Shown piece by piece: positions 1-7,542 of a stretch of DNA of 22,233 nt (positions are counted from its first letter, which is position 1; every line of letters begins with the position of its first letter). The stretch covers positions 1 through 22,233 of IMG/VR virus record IMGVR_UViG_3300045918_000265, one strand, 5' to 3'. The notes beneath the pieces are model-generated. The model did not search any database. It had not been told where the DNA came from and was given only the letters and a program-made list of their open reading frames with translations. The translations under genes and the position numbers were made by a program. The stretch comes from a virus.

Positions 1-417
1 ATCCAGCACAGCTACAGCACCGGCAGTCTTTATGCGGTACCACGTCGGCTGAACGGCGTTCGTCGCATTGACGTTTGCCGGAAGCGTAGGACTGAGCACA
101 GAAGGGAGAGCAGCCGAGGCACCGGGCGCGAATGGAGTCCCGAGGGTGAAAGGCCCGACCACCAGAGTACCATCTGCACCGGCAGGCCCGGACGGCTGAG
201 TGCCTGAATAGATGTACATCAGGCCAGCATTGCCGACCGTGGTGGTCGTGGCGTTCAATTGGGCTTGTTCGCAGGCTTGGCTGTAGTTCAGCTTCGACAC
301 GCAGGCGATCAGGCCCATGCGCACCATCATCTGCTCGATGCCGATGCCTACCAGAGCGACGAGGATGTTCCGGCGCAACTTCCAGCTGCGGCGGATATTG
401 CTCTTTGACTTATCCAT
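1..417 (-). CDS. Putative phage structural protein (C-terminus cut off by window edge)
   Basis: A reading frame of 139 codons starts with ATG at 417 and stays open to base 1, so only the N-terminal part is present. A GGGGGA ribosome site lies about 8 nt upstream, and the start overlaps the stop of the previous gene by 8 nt (410-417), which suggests coupled translation. The N-terminus is basic (MDKSKSNIRRSWKLRRN), followed by a mildly hydrophobic helix, then an Ala/Gly/Pro/Thr-rich beta-type stretch ending in YRIKTAGAVAVLD. That last pattern resembles small virion or decoration-type proteins of tailed phages that have a W-x-R-(I/V)-K-T/D-S/A-G motif. Position downstream of the terminase supports a morphogenesis role. 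The exact function is unknown. Confidence 0.7.
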   Translation of the reverse strand, partial: MDKSKSNIRRSWKLRRNILVALVGIGIEQMMVRMGLIACVSKLNYSQACEQAQLNATTTTVGNAGLMYIYSGTQPSGPAGADGTLVVGPFTLGTPFAPGASAALPSVLSPTLPANVNATNAVQPTWYRIKTAGAVAVLD

Positions 418-682
418 TGCTGACATCCCCCGTGGTTTCCATCTTAATATCGGCGACCAAAGGATCACCGTTCGCATCTGCCACAACTTCATGCAGTTGA
501 TTCTCGGGCGTGATGTGCGAGGTGTGAATCTGCGAAGCTGGGCGCACAGCGAAGCCAGTCGATGCAGGATCGTCCGACCAGTCCGCATCCAGTTCAGCCT
601 CGGCCTCGGCAGTCAAAACCATCGTCTGCTGGAAGACACCCAAGGTCGGGTGCTTGCGATATTTCCATTTCGGAAAAGCCAT
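410..682 (-). CDS. Small phage protein, probably morphogenesis-related
   Basis: A 90-residue acidic protein beginning MAFPKWKYRKHP, with a perfect AAGGAGG ribosome site 6-7 nt before the ATG at 682. The opening aromatic/basic block (FPKWKY) followed by HPTLG and an Ala/Glu helix (TAEAEAELDADW) resembles small conserved proteins encoded among head genes of proteobacterial phages. No catalytic motif, signal peptide or membrane segment is visible. It lies 9 nt after the preceding gene and overlaps the next by 8 nt, so all three form one transcription unit. Function not recognised. Confidence 0.75.
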   Translation of the reverse strand: MAFPKWKYRKHPTLGVFQQTMVLTAEAEAELDADWSDDPASTGFAVRPASQIHTSHITPENQLHEVVADANGDPLVADIKMETTGDVSNG

Positions 683-691
683 GACTCCTCC

Positions 692-1087
692 TTAAGCTGT
701 CATCAAACCGGCCAGCGTCAGCGCGGAGATGATCGCGTCCACCTTGGCTTCAACCACATCCAGACGCGCTTCAACAGCAACGCGCAGGGTTTCAATATCG
801 ACGTTGTCGGCCTTCACATCGAGGAAGCCTTTAATCTGGGCGGTGGCAGCGTCGATTGCGGTGTTGACGTTCGTGGCCGACGGTGTTGCACCGCCAGCAG
901 TTGCTGCGCCGGTCATGGTCACAGGAGCAACGACTGCAGCCGGAAGATTGGTGGTTCCACCGATGGATGCTACCTTTGCTGCAGGGCCGGAGCCTTGGGA
1001 TTCAATCGCAGCAATAATCTCGTTGCCGTAATCGTTGTTGCCAACCGCTGTGCGCAGCCATTGTTTTGCTAGTACGGAAAGTGCCAT
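692..1087 (-). CDS. Putative structural protein with C-terminal helix (head fibre/decoration-like)
   Basis: A 131-residue protein with an AGGAGA ribosome site before ATG 1087. Residues 1-35 form a short folded start (MALSVLAKQWLRTAVG). Residues about 35-75 are a Gly/Ala/Thr/Pro-rich linker (TNLPAAVVAPVTMTGAATAG). Residues about 80-128 are a long amphipathic helix (DVKADNVDIETLRVAVEARL) that could form a coiled coil. This linker-plus-helix layout is common in small phage head-fibre or trimeric structural proteins, but the identification is only by style. It is the first gene after the large terminase and is preceded by a 79-nt gap holding the TGTCGTGATG motif, so it probably opens the structural transcription unit. 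Confidence 0.7.
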   Translation of the reverse strand: MALSVLAKQWLRTAVGNNDYGNEIIAAIESQGSGPAAKVASIGGTTNLPAAVVAPVTMTGAATAGGATPSATNVNTAIDAATAQIKGFLDVKADNVDIETLRVAVEARLDVVEAKVDAIISALTLAGLMTA

Positions 1088-1137
1088 GAAAGTCTCCTGA
1101 AAGTTTTATCCGGTGGAAAGGGTAGTCCCGAGCCTTC

Positions 1138-1155
1138 AATGTCGCATCACGACAC
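1138..1155 (-). promoter_or_regulatory. Copy A of conserved TGTCGTGATG element
   Basis: On the minus strand the 10-mer TGTCGTGATG (plus 1145-1154) lies in the gap between the large terminase and the gene starting at 1087, 57 nt before its start codon. The same 10-mer occurs at 7532-7541 and 15113-15122, each time just ahead of a gene. In this copy it sits in a short dyad, TGTCG-TGATG-CGACA. The equivalent of the GATAAT seen in copy C is GACATT. It is probably a promoter or activator site; no experimental support. Confidence 0.55.
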
Positions 1156-1166
1156 AAAGCGGACAA

Positions 1167-3164
1167 TCAGCCACCAATCGGGACGTAGACGGGGCAGCCG
1201 GGGTCTTCAGGTTTGACTAAGAACCCACGCTCGGTGCACTTGGCCGTGCCGTCGTAGTTCGCGCACTTGCCGCACGTCCCCTCCCGATAGTTGTGGATCA
1301 GCCCAGCAACCGTAGGGTTGAGTCCAGCCTTCTCGGCGGAGATAGCAAGGTCTGATTTCCCATCTTCCATAGTCGGCAGGATGAAGGTCGAGGTTCCGTA
1401 GGCACGACACCATGCCGCGCAGAGCAACATATAAGCGAACGAGAAGTGTGGGTCAATGCCTATTTTGACGACCTTCCGGCGCATCTTGTGCTCGTCGTCG
1501 TCCTTCTCGGTGACCAGAGCGGTCTTCATGAAGTGCGCCCAGACTACGTCGCGCAGCACCGGCATCTTGCGCTTGACGCCCTTTTCGTCGATGTCCTGCA
1601 CCAACCCTGCGGGATCGGGGAAGAGGGTGGTCTTGCGAATTATCCGGCCAAAGGCCCAACTCATCATCTTGTACTGGTCGAGCGCCAAGGTGTACCGGTC
1701 GCGCGCATCTTCGTCGGTCTTCCGGTCTGCCTTCGAGAGAACCGCATCCCCCCACTGCAGCATGTCGTCGTCGATGTTCTTGTAGGACGACACAAGGAAA
1801 ACCCGACCCTGCCAGCGCTGGGCGAATTGCTTTGCACTGTCATAGTTCGGCAGCTGCTCGCAGACGCACACGGCGACCCGGTAGTCCTCCATCAGTTCGT
1901 CGAGCCGCGCCCACGGGTTGATCCCGTAGATTGCCTCGGCATGGATGAGAGCCATCCGGCCATCCGGCAGACGTTCGGACAGCAGCACGCAGGAGAACCC
2001 GCCCATGTTGTCCACGCCCATGAATGTCTGCTTGCCCGTAGTCTTCCAGACGATACCGGCCCGCTTGCCTTCGTCTGCGCAGGCGTTGAGGATTTCAAGG
2101 TTGATGGGAACTTGCGTCGGGTCGGTGTATGGTTTTCCGAGCTTGCGATTATAGAAATTCTTGATGTCCTTCGCGTGCTGATAGGCCTCGATTATTTCCC
2201 GAGGGGTGATGGTCGGGGAAAGGAACTGGGCAAAGTGCACAGAAATGATGTTCCGGTTGGTCGGCTCCGCAGTTGCACGGAACTCGCCATGCTGGGCATC
2301 CTCGATCCAGCCCGAACACTGTTTACATACGTATACATACTCATTCAAAGGCGCACCGATGATCGCGCCTTCGTTGAAACGTATGCATTCAGGGAATTCC
2401 TCGTCGAACAGGTGCTCGGCGCCACAGTGCGCGCACTTGGTGAAGAACCGGAGCTGATTGCCCTTCTTATAGAAGAAGTTGATATCGGCGTCCGGCCAGT
2501 TGGCGGTCGATCCCATGATGGTGAACTTGATACGCGACGCGGACAGACGCTCGGAGGTCTTCTCCATATCGTCAATGACCATTTCCTGCACTTCGTCGAA
2601 CGACAGAACGTCCAGCGGGATCGACTCGGTCATAGCCTTGCCGGAAGTCCACATGAAGTGGAAATGCGAATCCCCCATCGACCGGGTAAGGACGTTGCCC
2701 TCGCCGGACTTTCCATCCTCGCCCACCAGCATGCGGTACGCCACCGGCACCGTCCGGATGATCGGCATGAACCGGATGGAGGACTTCACCCCGGCCAACT
2801 TCATGTCCGGCAGGTACATGCCAATCTTGCACGGTTGCCATTTCAGGGCAAAGTAGATCGCAGCCAGCATTTCTAGCACCGTGAACCCGACCTGCGCGCA
2901 CTTCTGCAGCACCAGCGTCTTGCCGAAGGCTTGCTCGGGGGATGATGGGATCAGGTCGTAGATGAACCGCATGGCCGGGCGGTTTTCGAGGTTGAAGGCG
3001 ATGCCGTCCACCTTCAGGCCGTCCTTCCCGAGTTGGATGCACCAGTCGGTGAAGGTCATGTCGCCCGGAATGATGATTTCCTTGGGCATGGTGAGTTGGA
3101 CTTTACGGCGACGGCGCAGTTCTAGCTCGGCCATCGCCATCTCTTGCGCGGAGGGTTTTGCCAT
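1167..3164 (-). CDS. terL: Terminase large subunit, GpA family
   Basis: A 665-residue DNA-packaging motor, ATPase plus endonuclease, of the lambda GpA family; the length is normal. Residues 80-97 carry the family's ATPase start (FGKTLVLQKCAQVGFTVL), a variant Walker A region. Residues 184-191 (LDVLSFDE) are Walker B with the catalytic carboxylates. Paired cysteines CAHC (244-247) and CKQC (280-283) form the zinc site usual in this family. The nuclease domain begins near FMGVDNMGG (381-389), where the Asp should bind metal. A Cys-rich tail (about 635-661, CGKC...C...C) looks like a second zinc knuckle. The protein acts at the prohead portal. Start ATG 3164 shares TAATG with the stop of the small subunit, so translation is coupled. 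Confidence 0.95.
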   Translation of the reverse strand: MAKPSAQEMAMAELELRRRRKVQLTMPKEIIIPGDMTFTDWCIQLGKDGLKVDGIAFNLENRPAMRFIYDLIPSSPEQAFGKTLVLQKCAQVGFTVLEMLAAIYFALKWQPCKIGMYLPDMKLAGVKSSIRFMPIIRTVPVAYRMLVGEDGKSGEGNVLTRSMGDSHFHFMWTSGKAMTESIPLDVLSFDEVQEMVIDDMEKTSERLSASRIKFTIMGSTANWPDADINFFYKKGNQLRFFTKCAHCGAEHLFDEEFPECIRFNEGAIIGAPLNEYVYVCKQCSGWIEDAQHGEFRATAEPTNRNIISVHFAQFLSPTITPREIIEAYQHAKDIKNFYNRKLGKPYTDPTQVPINLEILNACADEGKRAGIVWKTTGKQTFMGVDNMGGFSCVLLSERLPDGRMALIHAEAIYGINPWARLDELMEDYRVAVCVCEQLPNYDSAKQFAQRWQGRVFLVSSYKNIDDDMLQWGDAVLSKADRKTDEDARDRYTLALDQYKMMSWAFGRIIRKTTLFPDPAGLVQDIDEKGVKRKMPVLRDVVWAHFMKTALVTEKDDDEHKMRRKVVKIGIDPHFSFAYMLLCAAWCRAYGTSTFILPTMEDGKSDLAISAEKAGLNPTVAGLIHNYREGTCGKCANYDGTAKCTERGFLVKPEDPGCPVYVPIGG

Positions 3165-3808
3165 TACGTGTTCTTGCCGGAAGCGATTGCTTCAAGTGCC
3201 TCGTCGCTCAGATTCTTGACCATTCCCGGGTCGACCAGCACATCCATACCCCATGCCTTGCGCTCACCGGCCTGCTGGATCGCGGTTATTTCAGCCGCCA
3301 GCTTGGCTGACTTGAGCAGGCCATAGTACGTGGCGAGGTCGTAACGGTCTGGGTAGTTCTTCTTATCGCGGTAGGTGTATGCCTCGTTCCGAAGGATGCC
3401 GATATGGCCCCACTCCTTGCGGTGCCTGACGGTGACCTCGGAGCGGACAGCAAGCGACTGGTCGCGGTCTTTCGCCTCTTGGGCCGCAGAATTTACAACA
3501 GGAATGATGTCCTGTTTCACCCCCGCTTTTTGTCCTGTTTTGTCCTGTTTGTCCTGCTTCACATCCTTACCGTTAGCATCTACTAACTTATCCGCACGAC
3601 GCTGTGCCGCTTGGTTGATGCCGTTCAGATTACCCTTGCGCTGCCATCCTTCCTTCTTCTGTTTGGTGTAGATGTTCGAGCGAGCTGGGGCTTTGAAGTT
3701 GTGCTCCTTCTCAGCGCGGGCGGCGGCGATGTCGATACTCGGCTCATCAAGGTCATACTCGAAGTGGGTCTGAATTGCCTTCCATTGCTCAGGGGTTAGC
3801 CTTGCCAT
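3164..3808 (-). CDS. terS: Putative terminase small subunit
   Basis: A 214-residue basic protein directly upstream of the large terminase and overlapping it by TAATG. The N-terminal 75 residues (LTPEQWKAIQTHFEYD, then PARSNIYTKQKKEGWQRKG) look like the HTH-type DNA-recognition domain of small terminases that accompany GpA-type motors. Residues 84-100 are a Lys/Gln/Asp repeat (KQDKQDKTGQK) encoded by repeated TGTCCTG. The C-terminal 100 residues are helical and should mediate oligomerisation and motor contact. Expected role: bind the packaging site in phage DNA and recruit the large subunit. Start ATG 3808 has a GAGAGA ribosome site and overlaps the previous gene by 20 nt. The call rests mostly on position and the N-terminal pattern. 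Confidence 0.75.
   Translation of the reverse strand: MARLTPEQWKAIQTHFEYDLDEPSIDIAAARAEKEHNFKAPARSNIYTKQKKEGWQRKGNLNGINQAAQRRADKLVDANGKDVKQDKQDKTGQKAGVKQDIIPVVNSAAQEAKDRDQSLAVRSEVTVRHRKEWGHIGILRNEAYTYRDKKNYPDRYDLATYYGLLKSAKLAAEITAIQQAGERKAWGMDVLVDPGMVKNLSDEALEAIASGKNT
3508..3556. repeat. Four TGTCCTG repeats inside the small-terminase gene
   Basis: Exact TGTCCTG occurs at 3508-3514, 3531-3537, 3541-3547 and 3550-3556, with start-to-start distances of 23, 10 and 9 bp, close to two turns and one turn of B-DNA. They encode the Lys/Gln/Asp-rich linker of the small terminase. They may be only a slippage-prone linker, or a binding cluster for the terminase, since packaging sites of several phages lie in this gene. 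Confidence 0.6.
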
Positions 3809-4391
3809 ACATCTCTCTTTTTATCTGGTTGTACTCTTCAATCGTTCCGAATGGCATATATTCAATGCCAGCAGCCAGACAGGCGAACCCGACATGAGCA
3901 TCCGTTGCTGTTGGTGTGGCAAGAACGTACCGTACATGCCGAGTGGTTATTGAAAATGCCATCCCGAATTGAACAGACGCATGCATAAGCTGCCCGATCC
4001 CCGTCATATAGTCCCGCAACGACAAACCTGCTCGCTTGGCTTCAAAGACTGAAATGGAGCCGTCTGCATGGAAAGAGACGATATCGACGAAGGCTCCCGG
4101 GATTTTGAATTCACGTACTACTTTCAGGCATGGCGCCAAGTCATAGGCTTTACACAGCGACCCATCACGCAAGGACGAAACGAGAAGTAGCTTGAAAGAT
4201 AGTTCGCTGTCATCCCAAAATAACGGATCAGGCTCTGCATAGTCCGAGCCATCCCCCCAGTTTTCCTTCTTCGCACGCTTCTGGATCGCTTGGTGGGAGA
4301 TTTTGAACATCCTCCCGAGTTCAGGGAAAGAGATGCCAGCCTCCCGCTTTGCGCGTATTTCCTGCCAAGTGCTAAGTGTTTTTCTTGCCAC
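3789..4391 (-). CDS. HTH plus PD-(D/E)XK nuclease-like protein
   Basis: A 200-residue protein starting at GTG 4391, chosen because TAGGA lies about 8 nt upstream. Residues 5-45 are a helix-turn-helix of the resolvase/small-terminase type (ISFPELGRMFKISHQAIQKR). Residues 97-145 look like a restriction-endonuclease-like core: GAFVDIV with D103, a beta hairpin, FEAK with E117 and K119, then a helix containing GIGQLMHA (Q134). This D...ExK...Q order is that of PD-(D/E)XK nucleases. It could cut or bind DNA at the packaging region, or be a degenerate nuclease used for recognition. It overlaps the small terminase by 20 nt, which links it to packaging. Domain assignment is by motif only. Confidence 0.7.
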   Translation of the reverse strand: MARKTLSTWQEIRAKREAGISFPELGRMFKISHQAIQKRAKKENWGDGSDYAEPDPLFWDDSELSFKLLLVSSLRDGSLCKAYDLAPCLKVVREFKIPGAFVDIVSFHADGSISVFEAKRAGLSLRDYMTGIGQLMHASVQFGMAFSITTRHVRYVLATPTATDAHVGFACLAAGIEYMPFGTIEEYNQIKREMYGKANP

Positions 4392-4401
4392 GTCTGTATT
4401 C

Positions 4402-4626
4402 CTATGATTTAAACCAATGCGCCTTCAGCCCACGTGCCCAAGCCAAAGTGTACAGGAAGCAAAGCCCGAAGATTCCATATTGACCGGCGGTGAAGGTGGC
4501 GTATAGCCAAAAAGGCTGTCCAAGCAAGCCGAAGATGCACGCCCACTTGCGCCAGTTCTCGCGGTGGTCTTGGGATAGGTAGATGGCAGTCACGCCAGTT
4601 GCGGCAATACCGATCTGGTCGATCAT
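4402..4626 (-). CDS. Small membrane protein, two or three transmembrane segments
   Basis: A 74-residue protein. Start ATG 4626 overlaps the upstream stop as TGATG and has GAGGA 8 nt upstream; a TTG one codon earlier is less likely. Hydrophobic stretches are residues about 3-18 (QIGIAATGVTAIYLS), 30-46 (CIFGLLGQPFWLYATF) and 51-64 (YGIFGLCFLYTLAWA), with a basic end (KAHWFKS). Similar small proteins with a GQPFWLYAT core occur near terminase genes of proteobacterial phages. A holin-type role is possible from size and position, but no endolysin is in the window, so I do not assign it. Confidence 0.75.
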   Translation of the reverse strand: MIDQIGIAATGVTAIYLSQDHRENWRKWACIFGLLGQPFWLYATFTAGQYGIFGLCFLYTLAWARGLKAHWFKS

Positions 4627-4961
4627 CAATAGTCCTCAGCCAAATGCGCCACCGGCAGATCGAGCGCCTCGGCAATCTTCAACTCGTCCGCGATCCCGAC
4701 AGATTCCTCCCAGCCGGGGAGCATCAGGACAGTCACGCTCGAGCAGGCCCGCATGAAGGCATGGCAGGATTTGCGCCAGAACTCGTAGTCTGTGGGCAAT
4801 TGGCTGGTTCTGGAAATGGCGTGGCCGTGGGAAAGCGGGGAAAACACCACCAGACCTTGCTCCATCAGGCGGGCAGCGGCCCTGTTTGCAGCCAGAAAGC
4901 GCGCGTGACGCACTTCAGGGTCAGGGTGGGAGTAGGGGCAGGCGAGGTAGACGATGGACAT
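4626..4961 (-). CDS. DUF1937-type protein, nucleoside 2-deoxyribosyltransferase-like fold
   Basis: A 111-residue protein with AAAGG before ATG 4961. The strand-loop YLACPYSHP (5-13), the block SPLSHGHAI (41-49) and LMLPGWEESVGIADE (79-93) match the DUF1937 / nucleoside 2-deoxyribosyltransferase superfamily. In that superfamily the first loop holds the base-sugar and a Glu in the GWEESVG region is the nucleophile. Full-length enzymes of the superfamily are about 150 residues, so this is a short version. It may act on nucleosides, nucleotides or ADP-ribose-like compounds; the substrate cannot be read from sequence. It sits among accessory genes before the terminase, with a TGATG link to the membrane protein. 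Confidence 0.75.
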   Translation of the reverse strand: MSIVYLACPYSHPDPEVRHARFLAANRAAARLMEQGLVVFSPLSHGHAISRTSQLPTDYEFWRKSCHAFMRACSSVTVLMLPGWEESVGIADELKIAEALDLPVAHLAEDY

Positions 4962-4971
4962 TGTGGGCCTT

Positions 4972-5193
4972 TCAGTTGCGCCGGTCGAAATACACGCCGA
5001 GCAGGTAAGCGCCCCAGCGGGTGTAGAGCCAGACGTTGTAACCGGTGGATGGAAGAATCACGCCAGAAGCGCGGATAACAGATACCGATGCCAGTCTCCA
5101 CCAAGGCCAAGTCTGGGGGCCGTGCTTTACGCGGAACATGTCGCCGATTGGTACCCAGTGTCCAGCGGTGGGGAATATCCGGAGCTTTGTCAT
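4972..5193 (-). CDS. Conserved-looking small protein of unknown function
   Basis: A 73-residue, Trp-rich basic protein (HWVPIGDMFRVKHG, then QTWPWWRLASVSVIRAS). Its ATG 5193 directly follows the previous stop (TGAATG), with GAGGA upstream. The central and C-terminal parts (YNVWLYTRWGAYLLGVYFDRR) are moderately hydrophobic but too charged for a clear membrane segment. It lies 10 nt before the DUF1937 gene. Its start, spacing and ribosome site support a real gene. I do not recognise the family. Confidence 0.65.
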   Translation of the reverse strand: MTKLRIFPTAGHWVPIGDMFRVKHGPQTWPWWRLASVSVIRASGVILPSTGYNVWLYTRWGAYLLGVYFDRRN

Positions 5194-5424
5194 TCAATCC
5201 TCTTCCACAAATGAATAGTGCGCCGGGGCGCGGTCGCACTTGAAACAAACCACCTCGGTGAATTGGGTGGGGTCATTACGGTCTGCTGTCCTGTCCTCTG
5301 GGCCGGAATATGAGACTTCATCCGGATTGAGAGCGGCACCGCAGCGCGAGCATTCCAAATCCTCTTCAGTCGCCGGTTCCGGTTTCACTGCCTTGCTGAC
5401 AGGAACACGGAACGCGGGGAGCAT
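5194..5424 (-). CDS. Small zinc-ribbon protein
   Basis: A 76-residue acidic protein with two CxxC pairs, CSRC (about 25-28) and CFKC (about 59-62), spaced as in a zinc ribbon; the second pair sits in VVCFKCDRAPAH. Such small ribbons are frequent in phage accessory blocks and may bind DNA, RNA or a protein partner. The ATG at 5424 overlaps nothing and has AGG about 10 nt upstream. The stop is adjacent to the next start. No specific function is recognised. Confidence 0.7.
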   Translation of the reverse strand: MLPAFRVPVSKAVKPEPATEEDLECSRCGAALNPDEVSYSGPEDRTADRNDPTQFTEVVCFKCDRAPAHYSFVEED

Positions 5425-5426
5425 GG

Positions 5427-5732
5427 TTAATTACCTGACTGGTCTATCGGGGTAATGTACAGGTTGCCACCGGTGGACGACTGGATCGCGGAGATTTTAT
5501 CCCCAACCGAAATGGGGAAGTATTCAGGCAGTGCATTGGCTTTGATCAGCATGTCGGCGGCGGCGGTCGGGGCGGCACCATTGGGGGTGATCGAGACGAA
5601 GCAGTCAGCCGAGGCGATCAGGCGGACACATGTGACGCCGCGCGGCAGGGCGGTCGATACCCCGGGTGTACCAGTGAAGGCTACCACTTGGGAAGCATTC
5701 AGGATGGGGCGGCCTATGGGTTTGGAGTTCAT
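5427..5732 (-). CDS. Putative small virion or head-decoration protein
   Basis: A 101-residue beta-rich protein with AAAGGA upstream of ATG 5732. The sequence runs in alternating strands: VVAFTGTPGVSTALPRGV, VRLIASADCFVSITP, then MLIKANALPEYFPISVGDKI and AIQSSTGGNLYITPI. This pattern, with VRL.A..DC.V in the middle and GDKISAIQ.S..G.L.I near the end, is typical of a family of small phage proteins encoded near head genes and presumed to coat or decorate the capsid. It has no signal peptide or catalytic motif. It lies 24 nt after the 581-residue repeat protein. Confidence 0.65.
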   Translation of the reverse strand: MNSKPIGRPILNASQVVAFTGTPGVSTALPRGVTCVRLIASADCFVSITPNGAAPTAAADMLIKANALPEYFPISVGDKISAIQSSTGGNLYITPIDQSGN

Positions 5733-5756
5733 GGTTCAGTCCTTTGGTGGTTGATC

Positions 5757-7502
5757 TTACGACTTGCCAAAATAGAATGGTGGAACGGTCAATACCTTTC
5801 CAGTGCTCACAATTTTAAGCTGCACCAGACCGGACTCAGCACCTCGGTTTACATTTGTTTTGAGAACAACAGCCTTTTGTCCTTTTGCCTCACCAGCAGA
5901 CAGAACCACCTCGCTCCCAACTTCACCATTCGCTGAAGTAAACGACCGCTCACCGTTCGGTTCAATCTTGGTGTGGAAATACGATGTTTGACCGCTATGA
6001 TCGTCCCGAGCCATACCTTGATAATCCTTCAGTTCTTCGCCGGACTCGTGGTCGTGGAACGTGTAATGCTTGTCGGTCGGCTTCTTCATCATGAAGGCAG
6101 GCTTCTTTGAGCGATTGTCGTCATGCGCCCCAACCACCACCCCGTTCTTTTTGGTGTAGGCGTTGATGTGGCTTTTCAGAAGATCGGCGGCGTCTTCGCT
6201 CTTGGCTAGAGGTTTGTCTTCGGCCTTTTCGCCTTTGGGGAAGTGGTGCTCTTTGGCCTTATCGAACCCGACCCAGTCACCATTCGAGTCATGCCCGCGA
6301 CCGGCCAGCGTATCCTTGGCGCGTTTGTTCAGGTCAAGGTGGCCTTTGGCTGCAGCGGAGAGAACCTTGGTGTGCAGCATGCCGAGCGTATCCCTGCCAT
6401 CTTCCTCTTCGTTGTTTTTGTAGCCATTGAACGCGCCCGGAGCCTTGTGACTGGCAATCTTGCCGATGGCTTCTTTGTGGTGCTCGGCGGCTTTGTCGAA
6501 GCCGATCCAGTTACCATCAGAGTCCATGCCGCGACCAGCAAGCTCTTTGTGAGCATAATCGTTAAGGTCGGCATCGCCCTTGGCAACCTTGCTGAGATTT
6601 TTGGATGAGAAGCCGGACAGGGCGTGCTTGGGGTTTTCGTCGTCGTGCAGCTTGTCCCAACCTTTTTCGTTGGCGTCGCCTTGGGGGGATGCTTCACCGG
6701 CTGGCTTTGCGGATTCCTTACCTTCTGGCTTGGCTTTTGGCTTCTTCAGCACAACCTTCTTCTCCGGAGCTGGATGGTCTTTCTCGAACTTGGCGGTGTT
6801 CTTTGCTTCGTCGTTGTTCTTGAAGCCCAGCTTTTCACGGTGGGCGGGATGAACGTGATCCAGCACAGCGTCACGCGGCTCGGTGTCCATGTTCTTCAAA
6901 GTAGAAGCGGCGGAGGCGTGATCGCCTTTGTCCAGATGGTCGGCAACGGCATTCATTTGCTCATGGTCGTTGGTTTTGTTGCCTTTGCGCTCGGTGGCCA
7001 GCGCGCGGATTTTGTCGGTGTGGGCGTGGATCGGAGGAACAGCAGATGGCTTCTTCTCAGCCGCTTTTGACTGGGCAACTTCGCCTGCAGACTTGGAAGC
7101 GGAATCGGCCTGCTTTGAATAGAAGTCGGATTCTTTCGTACCTGCCTTGGCATGCGCCAGAGCTATCTCGTGAGCACCAGCAGCATGGCCGTGGGCATGC
7201 ATGTCTTTGAACGCTTTGTCATGCGCGTCACTTTCCTGCTTAATGCTGGGGTTGAACGGCTTCGCGTATTCATTTGTCGCCTTGGCGGCTGCTTCTTTGT
7301 GGGCTGCATGAGCATTCGCATGAAAATCTACCTTCTTCACGCGGTTGTCATCATGGGCATTCACGACAGCGCCATCCTTGCGGGTGTAGGATTCAATATG
7401 AGACTTCAGGAGGTCGACAGGTTCGTCATTGGGCAGTGCTTTCGCAAGCGGCGTGCCGGTCAGGGCGTCGATTTCAGACTTGAGCGTTTCGAGATTGGAC
7501 AT
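5757..7502 (-). CDS. His/Lys/Ala-rich repeat protein with shared KDGxVV..H tag motif
   Basis: A 581-residue, largely helical low-complexity protein, very rich in His, Lys, Ala and Asp, with GGAGGA upstream of ATG 7502. The unit DLLKSHI..YT+K.G.VV.AHDDNR occurs at residues 30-54 and again at 440-464. A second repeat, ending LAGRG.DS.G.W.GFDKA.EHH, occurs at about 288-343 and 366-420; that LN..A...LA.RG.D..G.WVGF pattern is known in many phage and plasmid proteins. Residues 60-250 are a disordered or helical His/Lys-rich region and 470-580 a beta-rich C-terminal domain. The KDG.VV..H motif recurs at the N-terminus of the giant protein. It may be an internal virion protein or a DNA-binding accessory protein. 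A TGTCGTGATG element is 30 nt upstream. Confidence 0.8.
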   Translation of the reverse strand: MSNLETLKSEIDALTGTPLAKALPNDEPVDLLKSHIESYTRKDGAVVNAHDDNRVKKVDFHANAHAAHKEAAAKATNEYAKPFNPSIKQESDAHDKAFKDMHAHGHAAGAHEIALAHAKAGTKESDFYSKQADSASKSAGEVAQSKAAEKKPSAVPPIHAHTDKIRALATERKGNKTNDHEQMNAVADHLDKGDHASAASTLKNMDTEPRDAVLDHVHPAHREKLGFKNNDEAKNTAKFEKDHPAPEKKVVLKKPKAKPEGKESAKPAGEASPQGDANEKGWDKLHDDENPKHALSGFSSKNLSKVAKGDADLNDYAHKELAGRGMDSDGNWIGFDKAAEHHKEAIGKIASHKAPGAFNGYKNNEEEDGRDTLGMLHTKVLSAAAKGHLDLNKRAKDTLAGRGHDSNGDWVGFDKAKEHHFPKGEKAEDKPLAKSEDAADLLKSHINAYTKKNGVVVGAHDDNRSKKPAFMMKKPTDKHYTFHDHESGEELKDYQGMARDDHSGQTSYFHTKIEPNGERSFTSANGEVGSEVVLSAGEAKGQKAVVLKTNVNRGAESGLVQLKIVSTGKVLTVPPFYFGKS

Positions 7503-7522
7503 GGTTCCTCCGAGGGTTTAAT

Positions 7523-7542
7523 TGATGATGACATCACGACAC
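7523..7542 (-). promoter_or_regulatory. Copy B of conserved TGTCGTGATG element
   Basis: The minus-strand 10-mer TGTCGTGATG (plus 7532-7541) is 29 nt upstream of the ATG at 7502, and overlaps the last codons and stop of the preceding gene. It continues TCATCATCAATT, aligning CATCAT with GATAAT of copy C. Its placement at the boundary between the small-gene cassette and the repeat-protein gene fits a promoter. Confidence 0.55.

Noticed and set aside
317-1072. Plus-strand frame of 251 codons over the left-end genes
   Set aside because: It covers three well-started minus-strand genes and looks like reverse-frame translation (many Arg, Cys and Ser).
1446-2876. Long plus-strand frame of 476 codons opposite the large terminase
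   Set aside because: It is the antisense shadow of a certain gene, has no ribosome site and a composition typical of reverse-frame translation.
4402-4626. Holin assignment for the small membrane protein
   Set aside because: Its size fits, but no endolysin or spanin is nearby and it resembles other small phage membrane proteins of unknown role.
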